Origin: Piezodorus guildinii | Lineage: Eukaryota > Arthropoda > Insecta > Hemiptera > Pentatomidae | NCBI GenBank assembly: GCA_023052935.1 | Contig: CM041292.1 | Span: 89,449,169-89,513,168, forward strand | DNA length: 64,000 nucleotides | Direction: 5' to 3' | Shown here: piece by piece, positions 12,411-24,806 of the stretch | Layout of the letters: every line of letters begins with the position of its first letter | Position numbering within the stretch: the first letter of the stretch is position 1 | The notes under the pieces: model-generated | The model's input: the letters and a program-made list of their open reading frames with translations, nothing else | Database searches by the model: none | Told to the model about the DNA's origin: nothing | Position numbers and translations under genes: made by a program

Positions 12411-12889
12411 AAGACACCTTACCCTTTATATTTTAATAAATATTAAACTAATGTTTAACGAGTTGCTTCAAGCGGCTGTGAATTTTTTTTTAATTTAAAA
12501 TTAAAAATTATATTAATTATGCCTTAAAATTATGTTAATTTCTTTGAGCACTGTCTTATTTCTTCTTTGAGACAAATAACTAAACTGAGGCTTTTTTTGA
12601 GAAAGTCAAATGGGATTATACAAGATTAGAGAATGATCTAAAGAAATTATTAAGTGTTAGTAATTATTAAATACAATTAAAATATTAACAGTCCTTTGAA
12701 ATCTTTAATTTGATAAACTGGTCATTTTTTTTTTTTTTTTATACTATGCACCACATTAACTTTTTTTTTTTTTTCAGGGGGATCTCTGAATTTTATGTTT
12801 AATAACAAAATATATACAACTTGATTCTTTTTTGGTTTATTATTTTTTTTTTAACTACACATTTTTCCTTATGTGCAAGAATAATACAA
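12411..12889. other. AT-rich DNA with two long T-runs
   Basis: T-runs near 12727-12740 and 12762-12774. Nothing else is recognised. Confidence 0.4.
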
Positions 12890-13653
12890 AAGGTATGTCC
12901 TAACAGAATGCATATTAATGAATGTAACTGATTTCCTAATATTCAAACTCTCTAAAGTTCATGATGTGTAGCTCTCGCTCTCAACTTCAAGTAAGACTAG
13001 AAGTTAATTTATTTTTTCTATGTAGCAGCTAAGCTGGCAGATACTCTCAAGACAGACCAAGCTCCATCTTTATAATAAATTGGTGCGTCCTGTACTGCTC
13101 TATGGATCAGAGTGTTAGGCGACAGAAAAGGAATTCCTTATTTTTCAAAGAAAAGTTCTCTGCCGCATTTCTGAACCAGTCAAAGTTGGAGAGGAGTGGA
13201 AACGGTGCTCAAATCAGGACCTCTGCAATGCTTTTGGAGAAGCTAATGTGGTCCGGGCACTAAAGTTAAGGCACTTGAGATACGTAGGGCATATTGCCAG
13301 GATGGTAAATGGAGAAATGCCCAAAATATTGCTCACTCAGCCGATCCATGGGATAAGAAGAAGAGGAAGACCAAGATTGAGATGGTCAAATGGTGTGGCA
13401 GCATACTCTCGCAATATGCTGGGAGATAGGAGATGGATGTAATCGGCTCAAGACCGTGACGATTAGAGGAAACAGTTGGAGGAGTTAAAGACCCATGACT
13501 AGGTTGTAGCCTATGTACCTAAAGGTATGCCCTATCTCTGTGCATGTTAATGAATCTAACTGATTTCCTATTATCTAAACTCCCTAAAGTTTATGACATA
13601 GCTTTCGCGCTCAACTTCAAGTAAGACTAGAAGTTAATTTATTTTTTCTATGT
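12890..13653. repeat. Pair of about 130-bp direct repeats bracketing a LINE fragment
   Basis: The segments 12890-13023 and 13522-13653 are direct copies. Their last 44 bp are identical (ending TTATTTTTTCTATGT) and the rest is roughly 85% identical by eye. They flank the LINE piece at 13024-13520. They are too long and too diverged for an ordinary target-site duplication. A local duplication, or insertion into a pre-existing tandem repeat, is likelier. Confidence 0.7.
13024..13520 (+). pseudogene. LINE fragment, C-terminal end of reverse transcriptase ORF
   Basis: Translation gives LVRPVLLYGSE, then, in the 13248-13442 frame, LRHLRYVGHIARM and RRRGRPRLRWSNGV. These are hallmark segments of the post-RT region of RTE/Jockey-like LINE proteins, followed by the expected short C-terminus. 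It is 5'-truncated and has at least one stop (in the YGSEC-stop-A stretch). It is inactive. Confidence 0.8.
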
Positions 13654-14755
13654 CTTTCAGCCATGATTCCAACCAATCCCCAAAGAGTAGAAATGGTAAA
13701 AGTGAGAAACAATATTAAATGTAAGTAAGTTTTCATTTATTTGTTTTTGTAATTTAATGTTAAAATTTTTAACAAATACATGTTTTTTTTGGACAACAAC
13801 ATAGCAAAATACTTCCTTGTTCTCTTCCTTCCTGTAACATATTTAATTTGCATGTTTGTGCATCATCCAGTGGTAACACTCCTTATGATCTATGCAGAGC
13901 TGTTTCATTTATTTCAGAATTTTCTTTTTTCACTCCAGATTGTTTGCATATACTTCTAATATATATTCTCTGGCTGTATGAGTGATTTGTGATGAATTAA
14001 TCATATGCATAATTCAATTCTTCACTACCTAAGAGGTAAGAGTAGGGAGTTACATTTACTGTGAATTGATATAAGATAAGCTGGATTTTCTGTCTCACAA
14101 TACAATGGCTTACACATATTATTGCTTACAAACACTACTATAGATTTGTTTGGCTCGAGTAATCTAACGAACATCTACCATCTTCTCCTCATAATGGAAA
14201 AGGACCTTTGCTGGTTATTCCTTCTCTTATAAGTTCCTCTTGTCACTCCTTCATAGCTTACTATAAGTGAGACTGGCTAAATATTACTATCATGTTCCAT
14301 ATTCCTTAGGTGCTTTACTCAAACTTTATAGATTACTTCTGATAAGAAAGGGCATAATAGTTTTGAGCAATCTCTTGCACGACACCTCTGTGGTAGATTA
14401 TAGGTTTCTCTTCCCTTAAATTAATTTAGAACAAAAACTTTTATTGTTTGAATAATTTTAAGCTGAGAGAACCCTTAAAATCTTGGTATTTCAGACCTTT
14501 AGTATGTATCATGTACCACTCTCTACTCCACTTATTATTTCAAATCTCAGGATTATTGCAATATTATCTGAATCTATAAAAACTGAAAAAATAATTTCAT
14601 CTTATGTGAGTAAAGAGAATCTTGAACTTAAGAGATTGAGACTATCAGAATAGAATGATTCCTTTTTGAATATTCCAGCACCTTCTGTAGAAGCAAAAAC
14701 ATTTACAATAGTAACCTTGATTATTGTCAATTTGTTGTACTATAGATCTGAAATC
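13654..14755. other. AT-rich intergenic DNA, nothing recognised
   Basis: No coding region or classified repeat can be supported. Confidence 0.4.
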
Positions 14756-16020
14756 TGGAGAGGCGGTTAGCCCTCTTTCTCTCTACAGGTGATACAGTGC
14801 AGGAGACACGACTATTTTCACACACACTTTGTTATGCTTGCATCTATCAGAAATCACCAGTCATCCAGCTCTATTAGCCCACTTTACTGTTTCTTTACTT
14901 CCACAATTTCTTTCTTCTTCTTTTCCGTCCTTATAATACCTCTCAGAGTGAAGGTATATTCAACCATCACAAACCGGCATCTTGATCTCTTGCTCCTATT
15001 TTCATCTCTCCTATCTTCTTCCCTTACGATTTCTAACCTGGATATGTAGTCTACTTAATCAGTCAAGGTCTACCTTTAGCCCTTTTACCTGTTGGTTGGT
15101 GCCTCTGTGTTCTCTATATTCTCCTATCTTGCAGCCATGACCAAACCACTTAAGCTGTTTGTATTTTTTATTATTTGTTCCAGTGACTCAATATTTAACT
15201 CTCCTTTAAATCTGTCATTTTAAATGCATTCTCTTCTTTCTTTTCCTGTATTTCTTCGAATATGCCTCATTTCAGTAGTGGTTATTCAACTTTTATGTCT
15301 ATCTAGTACTCATTACTACTGAGCAAAGTTGGAGGGTCACTGCTTTATATATTCTTAATTTAGGGTTCCTATTTTATACTGTAAGCATATAAATAAAATA
15401 ATTAACAGATCTGGAAGTAAATACTGTCAGGACTTTGACATGTCTCATATTCCATAATCTCTCCATGCTTCTGGCTGTTCTCCTTTTGCAGATTTAATGT
15501 ATCTCGTATTCTTAGCCTCAAGCACTCTATGTAGTTAATGCCTTAGGACCAATTCAAATGCAGCTTTTATGTCTAGAAATGCCATGAACATGTTTCCATT
15601 TCTATCCCAGATTTTCTTCAATATGCATCTAAGGGAAAATGCAAGGTTTGTTTGTCTGGCCTAAATGCAGCCTGTTCGTTCTCAAGCTTCAGTGCTATAT
15701 GTTGCTTTAATTTGGTATTGGTATTTGGTAGTATGGTATTTGATTTAGTATGGATGTCTAAAACTTGTATTCTACTGAAGACAGACAGATATTTGCCTAT
15801 AATTCTTACTTTTACTTGTACTTTCTTTCTTGTGGATGGGTATTATATTATATCGTCTGGTATTCTTTTCTTATTCCGCAGTTTCTGGAATAAGGACATC
15901 AGGGCATCTGGAGATATCCCATCCCTCCCTACAGCTTTACCAGTCATAAGTCCCTTGAGGGAGAATTCAACTTCTTTCTCCCACATTATTTCATTATAGG
16001 CAGTGCATTAGACTGGGATC
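14756..16020 (-). pseudogene. Highly decayed LINE on the minus strand
   Basis: Minus-strand reading finds, in correct order, EQAAFRPDKQT (family [11 protein letters not shown], about 15650-15680), NMFMAFLDIKAAFELVLRH (family DIKAAFDSVPR, about 15550-15605) and QLKWFGHGCKI (family LRWFGHVxRM, about 15130-15150). Many frameshifts and stops lie between. The plus-strand open frames at 14789-15049 and 15652-15999 are antisense shadows of this decayed element. Confidence 0.7.
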
Positions 16021-17529
16021 TCTTCTGAGGGAAGTGCTTAGCTCCTAAATTGCTGCTGACAGTGGCATCTTCATCTGTCCCATATCCTAGTTTCTTTGGA
16101 GAGTACAGTACAGCTCTGATTTTTATCATTTATTATCAACTTGCTTTTACTATCATTTAGCCCTTTTACATTTACCCACAATAATCTGGCATTTTCCAAG
16201 TTGTTTGAATCAAGTTCCTTTCTAAAAACTTCTCACAACTTTTGTCTTATTATCCGAACTATACCATTTCCCTCCTTACTTTTAGGCTATATAACTCACC
16301 CATTTTCTGTGTGTCCTATCATTTTTTTTTCCTTTCAGGCTGATTTCTTTCTAATTATTCTTATGGCTTTGACGTCAATGAAATATGTCTATATGTCTCT
16401 ATTGTTTATAAAAGAGTCTCTACAACTATTTGCATTCCTTTTCATGCTGCATCAATTCTGTGTAGAATGTAATATTCCAAGGCTCAACATATTTCTTTGA
16501 ATTATTTTACTCAATTTTAGGTGATTGAGAAAAAAGAATCCCGTTACTTCAGAATAACTGGTTCTTTGTTCTCCAGAAAGAAGGGTAAAATTAAGGATGA
16601 AAGGATGAGTTTGCAAGATAGGATAAGGGAATGGGTCATGTTAAGGGGATTAAAAGAACTTGCAGGAGCAGGGTGGCTAGGTTCTCTGAAGTAGGTATAT
16701 TCCTCGCTGGACGCATTAAGAAGTATCTACCTGGTGCCCAATCATAAATACTTTTCTGTGGTATGACATTTCTACGTTCTATGTCTGCTAATAATGTTAC
16801 TTTAAATAAGATTACGCTTTTGTAGGTGATCAAAAATGCAAAGTAGGTGACCTCATCTAATGGAAACTGTAAGAAGAGAAGACTACTTTGGGGGATGTAA
16901 AGCATGGATTTGTTTTTTGGATGGTCTTTTAAATAATAATACATCAACATAAAACATTATAATTAAAAATGGCAATGAGTATGAGATACAGTTATTCCAA
17001 TTAATTTTCTTTCTTCAATTATGCTTATGTATTACTCCCCACTGCTTTAATTTTACTTTTATTGATAACAAGGAAGTATTTCAGACCTAAATTTTATGGA
17101 GAATCTTCATTTGTCTAAAAAAATCATCCAGTTATTAACTTAACTTATAGAATCTGGTTCTTGACCTATTTTTTTTTTATTTCTATTTGTTTTAAATACT
17201 TTCAAATTAAAAAAAAGTATATTAATTAAGCTTTGGTTAAGAGTTAACTACTCGGAACATCTATTTAAAAAATAATGCATTATCATTAGAGAACAGAAAA
17301 ATGAAGACAATTTTATTCAAAAAAGATTCAAATATTAATAAACAGCATTTGAAAAAGATAATCTTTCAACATTGTTACTGTATATTTAAGGTAATTAAGT
17401 CATGTCCTCATTCACAAGTCATGTTTGAAATTTTTTAAAAGTATATTTTATATTATTTATTTTATTATCCTTTATCTTAATTTATCAATCAAAAAGATTA
17501 ATACTAATATCCTTTTATAAAACAAGGAA
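16021..17529. other. Unassigned DNA, possibly LINE margin in its first part
   Basis: Open frames at 16141-16500 (+) and 16636-16950 (-) show no domain I recognise. The first few hundred bases may be the upstream part of the decayed minus-strand LINE. From about 16970 the stretch is AT-rich with nothing visible. Confidence 0.3.
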
Positions 17530-17917
17530 CAGTTCCTAGTGAATGGACTGAGATTTATATAACTCATATTTACAAAAGATTGTGTTCTAACTATAGAGGG
17601 ATCAAAGTAGCTAGAGCAGACTGTATGGGAACATTATAAGCAATAGACTTATGGAGGAGTGAAGGGGTAGGACATAAATAAATCATATCTTTACTCTTAC
17701 ACATCTTATAGAAAACGTTAAAGCCTATGTCATAGAGGTAAATTTAATGTTTGTTGAGTTAAAAAAAGCAAATATCCCTCTCAGTAAACTATGGAGTGCC
17801 TTAAAAACTACAGTGTAAGCTAGTACATGATCCATGGAAGTAAGGTCAAGCTTAATGGTGAAAGAATTTCTAATTGCCAAAAGTCTTAAGCAAGGTGACT
17901 CCCTCTCTCCTCATCTG

Positions 17918-17922
<5 letters not shown>

Positions 17923-17974
<52 letters not shown>
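17923..17974. repeat. (TA)n microsatellite
   Basis: Uninterrupted TA dinucleotides directly before the left end of the MITE at 17973. The MITE may have inserted into the tract or seeded it. Confidence 0.95.
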
Positions 17975-17981
<7 letters not shown>

Positions 17982-18487
17982 ATACTTATTTTTAAAAATA
18001 TATTCTTTTAAGAAAAATCAATCAACACAAATAACACTTCATTATTATTCATTTTATTCTCAGGGTATGGTATGGGTTCTTGACAATCAGGCACATAATC
18101 TTTTATATAACTTTTTTAATCATAATAATAACTTACATAAATAACACAAACGATATGCAGGCTAACCAAGATCCATCATATTCATACAGCAGCTTCTCCC
18201 CTATCAGCTCATAACTCAAACTCCTCTCACAAGTCCCCTCTTGAAAACTGAAACTACTTGACCTTTACCTGGTAGGTACCTTTTTTACCCAATCCTACCT
18301 GCCAGGGACCTTTTTTCTTAGCATCCAAAATGGATGCTATGTTTGTAAACAAACAACCAAATAGGAGCTGTTTTTTAAATTTAAATTTTACTTTTATCAT
18401 ATAGTTAGCCTGCCTAAAACAATTATCAAATAATAAATAAATAAATAATAAAATTATAAAAGATGGGTATATTACAATATATATATA
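17973..18487 (+). mobile_element. MITE family A, copy 1
   Basis: This is a non-coding element of about 500 bp. The start TATAATATACTTATTTTT is an imperfect inverted copy of the end (AAAGATGGGTATATTACAATATA). The interior has a characteristic pair of blocks, GGTAGGTACCTTTTTTACCC and CCAGGGACCTTTTTTCTTAG. Further copies lie at 24354-24806 (+) and 27067-27520 (-). No transposase is present, so it is presumably mobilised in trans by a DNA transposon (inference). Confidence 0.75.
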
Positions 18488-19256
18488 TATAAAGTATCTT
18501 TAGTGTATGGAAAAGGAAGTGTAATAGAATATGGATAAGTTTAGACAATGAATGTCTTTACAATCTACAATTTGCTGATGACCAGGTCTTTATGGCTAAT
18601 GATAAAGAAGATTCATCATTTATGATAAGGAAGTTGTTAAAAACGTATATAGTAGGAATCTGGGAACCAGAAAATAAAAATCTGGGTATTAGCCATTAAA
18701 TAATAATGGAAATTCAGTTCTGGACATATAAGAGATAACGATAATAAGAACTCTTAGTTTTGTTCTATGGAATAAAAATGTCCAGCTCTTAACAAAAAGA
18801 GGTTCTTTCATTCATTTATTGAAAGCGATGCCTTGTACTTTTTAGAATCATGGACTATTGGTTTCAACAATTTCAGCAAGAAAAATTGTCTCAATGGAAA
18901 TGGATTTTTGGAAATGTAATTGTTGGATGTCAAAGTTACAACACGTTCCAAATATTATAATCAGGTAAAAAGTCCTTCACTTCATTGAGATGAGAAAGTT
19001 GAGATGGAAAGAGCATTTTATGAGTAGCAGCCATAAGGGTGTTTGTCGTGTACCACATGGAAGAAGAGGGGTCAGCCAGAAAAGAGAAAGGTGGAATATA
19101 ATACAAATAATTTTTGCCAAATTATTTTTAAATGATTCTGAGTTGTTTATAATTATTTAACTAAGAAAACAGCAAATGAATCCTATTTAGTTTTACCAAA
19201 TACTACTATCTTTGGTTAAATTAATTTATTCTCATAATTCTTTAAACAATATTTAC

Positions 19257-19319
19257 ATCTGCATAATAGATAATTCTTATTTTCGTAAAAGGAAAATAAG
19301 AATTATCTATTATGCAGAT
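19257..19319. repeat. Perfect 28-bp hairpin with 7-nt loop at the 5' edge of a LINE fragment
   Basis: The left arm 19257-19284 is the exact reverse complement of 19292-19319. The loop is GTAAAAG. The right arm is LINE coding text: it reads IRIIYYAD, which runs into the following YADY...HLN, the reverse-transcriptase active-site box. The left arm is an inverted copy of that text, so the likeliest origin is snap-back priming at the 5' end during insertion. Confidence 0.95.
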
Positions 19320-19690
19320 TATTTTATTCTGGAGCACCTTAATGTTAGTACATCTCCTTTTGTATTAACACTAATGACAACTCTTTCTTCCTGTCATTCA
19401 AATGATTTAAAGCTGAATGCTAGGAAAACCAATGCCAACCGTCATCATTTTCAAACACATTCTATATTCTCTTTTTATTATTCCTTACTTTACCTCAATA
19501 GACTGCCTATTCAATTCCAAACCTCACTAAGAAACCTTGGAGTCATTATTGATCAAAACACCCCAATAAAATCCATCGTTATCCAAAAACAATTCTTAAG
19601 ATTTTGTGATTCTATCCGACCTAAAAATTGTATGCTACTGGTCTCTTCTCTCACTTTTCACAAGTTTGACTACGGTTTCCTTGTGTATGG
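19292..19690 (+). pseudogene. CR1/L2-like LINE fragment (LINE A), left arm copy
   Basis: One open frame reads YADYFILEHLN, then SNDLKLNARKT, then TSLRNLGVIIDQN and FHKFDYGFLVYG. This is the order of motifs after the RT active site in CR1/L2-like elements (family: YADD...LKLNxxKT...LGVIxD). The catalytic YADD is YADY, so it is dead. Both ends are missing, and a GC-rich LINE B 5' region begins directly at about 19690. A diverged copy in the opposite orientation lies at 30411-30808. Confidence 0.75.
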
Positions 19691-22600
19691 TGGGCTGTCT
19701 TTGGCGTAGGGAGGTGGCGACCCCATCGCCCAGTCGTCAAACTGCAGACAGCCACTGGCCCTCCAGGTTGGGGGAACAGTACATTAACACTCACACGCAG
19801 TACACTATATACAGCACCCCTCACTCACCCCCACACTACAGACAAAGGTCACATACACTACACACCCTAGGGTCACCTCCCCTAGGATGCTGCTCCGGAT
19901 GGGGAAGCAGGTCAGGAGGCTAAGAGGAGGCAGCCCCTCCATCTGGCTCGGGGGCTTTGAGGGTTATAAACCCACACCCTATTACGAATCCTCAAATAAA
20001 ATACACCCAGACTGATTTAAGGAAACAAACTTGGCATAAAAAAGGAATCAATCTCAAAATATCGACATGACAAAAGAGGACTGAACCAACCAGGGAAAAG
20101 CAGGAATCTTAAAATGGAGCTGGATAAGTATAAGGTCGATATCTTGGCGATTCAGGAGAGCAAATGGAAGTATGTAGAGGTGCAGGATCTGAGCAGGTAC
20201 ACAATGATAAACAGTGGAGATGAAAATAGTGTTTTTGGAACAGGTTTCATGATAAGGTAATTGATAAAACATGCTTTTATAGATTACAAATTGATCAACT
20301 AGAGAATGTTTAAGATAAGGATAAAAGGGAAGTTCTCTAATGTTTTCCTGATTAGTGTACATGCCCCAACGAGGAAAAGGAAGAGGATGTTAAAGATGAT
20401 TTTTATGAAATCCTCATAAGATGAACTGGAAGAAATCGCAGAGCATGATGTGAAAATCACTCTGGGTGATTTTAATGCAAAAGTAGGCAAAGAAGAAATT
20501 TTCAGACCGACAATTGGGATGAAAAGCAAACACCAGAATTCCAATGACAATGACTAAGGCTAATAAACTTTCTCCAGAAAATGGTTTCAAGATTATAGGT
20601 ACACATTTTAAGCAAAAGAAAATCCATAAAGGAACCTGGATATCAGCAGATGGTGATACTGTGACCAAATAAACCACTTACTAATACACAAAAGACATGC
20701 ATCAAGCATTGAAGATTTACGTATTTATAGAGGTGCAGACTGTAACACAGATCATTTCCTAGTAAGATAATCCTTCAAACATAAAATATCCCTGTGATCT
20801 TGAGCAACTGTTGAAAAGCTACAGGGGTATAATGTAAATAAATTGAAGGAGGAAGAATGTAGTAAAAGGTTCTCCCAGAAGGTTACGGAAAAACTAGAAA
20901 GAGCTGCTGACCAAATAAAAAGCAATAATAAAAACAGCAAATGTAACGCTATCAAAACCAGCCTGGGAGAAGCAGCAGATGAAGTCCTTGGAAGAAAAAT
21001 AAAGAGAGTAAGTGTGGTTGATTTGATGTGGAATGCCATCAAGTCCTTGAAGCAAAGAAAGAGGCACGACTGAGAATGCTACAGAGAATGACTAGATCGA
21101 GTCGAAATGAGTACTCTGCAAGGAGAAAGAATGCCAAGAAAATCTGCCATCAGAAAAAAGGATGTGGTTAAAAATGCAGTTGGAAAACCTACAGAATGAC
21201 CACAGCACAAAAAATATGAGAAAGTTTTATAAGGGGACTAAGGAAATAAAAGAGGCTATCAACCAAACAACACGTACTGCAAGACAATAGAAGGGGCCTT
21301 AATTAGTGAGCCTGTCCAAATATTACAGAGATGGGCAGAATATTTCAGGAATATTCTTGTAGAGCCCAACCACCAGGATAAAGAAGAAAGTCTTGAGCAA
21401 CTGAAATGCCAACTGGGTGTACCCGCAGAAAGAGACGAAGAAGTAGAGCCACCAGAGCGCAAAGAAGTTGAAGAAATAATTGGAAAATTAAAGCTCCTGG
21501 TATTGATGTGTATGGGAAGCACAATTAGGGCGGAAAGGTATGATTATTAATGCCAGAAAAAGCAAGATCCTACAAGTGGGACGACAGCCCGAACAAATCC
21601 AGTTTATGTGCAACGACGAGGAACTTGAAGTGGTAAATGAATTCTCCTACCTTGGAACTGTGATAAGCGGAAATGGACAAATACAACCCGAAATATCCCA
21701 CAGGATAGGAAAAGCAAATAATATTTACTATTCCATCAGCAACACAGTAGTAGGAAAGAGAGAGGTTAAAAAAGATGTCAAGCTCCACATATTTAAGGCC
21801 GTATACATGCCTGTTCTACTATACGGAGCAGAGAGCTGGGTACTCCCGGACACCAAATGGAGCGTATAACAGCGGCAGAAATGAAATACCTGCGAATAGT
21901 GGCTTCCAAAACCCGCAGGGATAGGATCTGGAATGAAACAATAAGGGAAGAATTAAACATTCCTGCAATGAAGGAGACCCTGGAGAAGAGACAGTTGAGG
22001 TGGTACGGCATGTATGTAGGATGAGCCAGGATTGTGACCCACGCAAATTTATGGAGGCAAAACCAGTTGGCACCAGACCTAGAGGAAGGGTAGGCTTAGC
22101 TACGATGGTTACATTACCAAGTTGGGGCAAGCGAGAGGCAAGACACAGCAGGAGATGAAGACTCTTGCAGGAGACAGAGAGAGATGGAGATCCTGGGTTG
22201 GACTATCTCCACGCTGAAAGGCACAAGGAGAGAGCTAAAGAAGAAGAAGGTATTGATGTCATACATTCAGAGATGCTAAAAAATGGAGGGGATAACTTGA
22301 AAAGTTGAATATTCCAACTAGTGCGGGATGTTTGGTGCAAAGAAAAATACCTGAAGAATGGAAAATAGCAGTGATATGATCCACACATTAAAAAGGTGAC
22401 AAGCTATCTTTTGATAATTATAGAGGGATAGCATTACTAAATACAGCCTATAAGGTATTTTCTATATTATTAAACGGACGGCTGATGAAGTGCCCTAAAC
22501 TGATACTGGGTGATATCAGTGTGGTTTCAGGCCTGGAAGATCAACCATCGATCAGATCTTTTCACTAAGGCAAATTCTTGAAAGAGGATATGAGTTTAAC

Positions 22601-23660
22601 ATTGACCTTCACAGTCTATTCATCGATTTCAAGCAAGCATATGACAGTATCGATTGAGAAGCACTACTAAATATAATCCTAGAATTTGGAGTTCCCAGGA
22701 AGCTCACTAGACTTACGAAAATAACCATGTATGATAGCAGAATGAAGATAAAAATACAGGGAATGCTATCAGAAGAATTCGCAGTAATAGTGGACTGAGG
22801 TAGGGAGACCCGCTACCACCTGTTCTATTTAATCTAGCATTGGAAAAAGCTATAAGGGCAATACGAACCAACCCTAATGGAACAATTTATAATCGCCTCA
22901 CACATCACTTGGCATATGCGGATGATGTGCTCATAATAGCGAGAAGCACGGCTGCGCTTAAGGAGCTTTCGAAGAGTTTGAAAGGGAAGCGGCAGAAGTG
23001 GGCTTTCAGGTTAACGAAGGAAAAACAAAATATATAAAATCATCTAGGAACCATCTACTGGAATACCATAACCTGCAGATCAGTGAACACCGTTTTAAAA
23101 GTACAGATACCTTCAAGTACCTAAGTTCTGTTATTACTCATGACAATAATATGAAAGATCATGTTAATGTGAGGCTGTCTGCAGGTAACAAGTGCCTTTT
23201 CGCCCTACAAAAAACATTGAAGTTCAAAAATCTTTCAAAAGATGCAAAGGTGATGATACATGAAACGATTCTGAGACCCACAGTTACTTATGGCAGCGAA
23301 TCCTGGCTATTAACAAAGAAAAGCGAAAGGAGGCTCAATGTTTGGGAGAGAAAAATACTCAGGAAGACATTTGGGCCAATTAAAGAAAATTACTCTTGGC
23401 TATTAAGAAAGAATATTGAGCTCTGTTCAATTTATGGGAAACCAGACCTGGTATCGTTTATGAAAAAAGCCCGCCTAAGATGGCTCGGACATGTAGACTG
23501 TATGGAAAAATTGGAGGAAAAAGATATAGAGAAAGGCCAAGAGTGAGATGGCTGGATGACGTCGAGGAGGACCTCAAGTTGCTTGGAGTAAGGAGATGGA
23601 GGGCAAGAGCAAAAGATAGAAATGACTGGCTTCAAGCCCTTGAGGAAGCATGAGTCCTTG
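19690..23660 (+). pseudogene. Nearly full-length RTE-like LINE (LINE B), left arm copy
   Basis: A GC-rich 5' leader (19690-19990) precedes an APE-type endonuclease: MELDKYKVDILAIQESKW (about 20114-20170), ITLGDFNAKVG (about 20457-20490) and CNTDHFLV (about 20735-20760), the SDH-like site. The RT follows, with YADDVLIIARS (about 22915-22950) and LRPTVTYGSESWLL (about 23270-23315). The C-terminus is ARLRWLGHVDCMEKL (about 23470-23515) and WLDDVEEDLK, with the stop at about 23650. Stops, frameshifts and a nested LINE (21510-22248) make it inactive. Assignment to RTE rests on motif style only. Confidence 0.85.
21499..22259 (+). mobile_element. 5'-truncated LINE nested inside LINE B, with 11-bp target-site duplication
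   Basis: GGTATTGATGT occurs at 21499-21509 and again at 22249-22259. The right-arm copy of LINE B has the uninterrupted sequence, which proves insertion. The 739-bp insert ends in (AAG)n just before the second duplication. Its frame (21540-21869) reads EFSYLGTVISGNGQ and VLLYGAESW, the C-terminal region of a non-LTR RT distinct from LINE B. A frameshift follows, and the 5' two-thirds is missing. Confidence 0.93.
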
Positions 23661-24353
23661 TAGGACCGTAGCACACGGTAGCTCGTAAGTATGTGAATTG
23701 TTTCATAACATTCACATGTGGAATTCCCAGATGTTTACATATTTCTAGTAGGTATACTGAGTAGATTGGGCTATATCTCCCTTTCCATCAGCAATGCCTC
23801 CTTGGTGTCTGTCTTTTCCAATCTTTCAAAACAAAAAAACCTCCTTATACTGTCGATATGCTTACCAATTTTCTTCTGTCCATTCATAAGCACAAGATTC
23901 CAACCCATAAACTTATATATACCTTCACAAAGATTAGATATCCAGGTCAGATAGAAATCTAGAAATTATTATCGACTAATAGTGCTTTTAGCAAAATGAG
24001 ATTTCCTATCCATTATCATCTCTGATGATTTAGTTTTATCAATTTAACTTCTTGGTACATAAAATTTATTTAATTACAGTAATTTCTAATTGCAGAATTC
24101 ATAAATGCACTTTTATTATCTGACATATTAATGGCAAAGGAAAGAGTGCAGAAGGGTTAATAAGGATGAGCGATCAGTTGTAATTCAATCTGATCCTCAT
24201 GTCAAGAATAATGGAGATTAATAGAATTATGAATTGCATTAATATTAATATGACTGAGTCATATCGACTAGGCAATAGAGTTTATTGTAATACTGAAGGA
24301 TTCCATACAGAACATGGAAAAAAATGTTTACAGAATTGGTTTATACATATTAT
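23661..24353. other. Unclassified DNA between LINE B and MITE, duplicated in the other arm
   Basis: This follows the LINE B stop and short 3'UTR (with a small ACCGTAGCACACGGT hairpin near 23663-23677). An open frame at 23718-23954 shows no known domain. Its identity with 27919-28155 reflects the duplication, not selection. Confidence 0.4.
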
Positions 24354-24806
24354 AATATACTTATTTTTTTAAATATATTCTTTTGCGAAAAAATTAATTC
24401 ACACAATATTTACTTAATTAAAACTCATTTTACTCTCAGGGTATGGGTATGGGTTCTTGACAATCAGGCACATTTTGATTATTTAACTTTTTAATTATAA
24501 TAATAACTTACAAACAATATGCAGGCTAACTATAATTATTCTCCATGCTCAGACAGCAACTCCTACCTCCCCAGGTCCCCACTCAAAACTGACTTACTCT
24601 CCAGGTACCTTTTTTACCCTATCCTACCTGCCAGGGACCTTTTTTCTTAGCATCCAAAATAGATACTATGTTTGTAAACAAACTACCTAACAGGAGCTGT
24701 TATTTAAATTTCACTTTTTATTCTATTGTTAGCCTGCCTAACACAATAATCAAATTATAAATAAATAAATACTATAATTATAAAAAATGGGTATATTACA
24801 ATATAT
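24354..24806 (+). mobile_element. MITE family A, copy 2 (left arm)
   Basis: Same ends as the copy at 17973: TATAATATACTTATTTTT at the start and GGGTATATTACAATATA at the end. The internal blocks with ACCTTTTTT are conserved. It is mirrored at 27067-27520. Confidence 0.8.

Larger units (their letters stand above)
17530..19130 (+). pseudogene. LINE remnant interrupted by a microsatellite and a MITE
   Basis: The first part (17530-17925) reads CSNYRGIKV (family SNYRGIS) and SLKQGDSLSPHLF (family GLRQGDSLSPLLF). After a (TA)n tract and the MITE at 17973-18487, the second part resumes with LYNLQFADDQVFMANDKED (about 18565-18610), which is the FADD catalytic box. It ends with LRWKEHFMSSS and HGRRGVSQKRERW (about 18990-19100). 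Order and spacing show one original element. Stops are frequent, so it is inactive. Confidence 0.8.

Noticed and set aside
12980..13660. Host intron signals (CTTCAAGTAAG donor, TCTATGTCTTTCAG acceptor)
   Set aside because: The implied intron would be about 35 bp, and no open frame flanks it.
15652..16500. Plus-strand membrane-protein-like frames of 115-119 codons
   Set aside because: The first is antisense to a LINE whose motifs read correctly on the minus strand; the second has T-rich composition and no motif or gene signals.
23718..23954. 78-codon ORF conserved at 27919-28155
   Set aside because: The conservation is produced by the inverted duplication and carries no information about selection.
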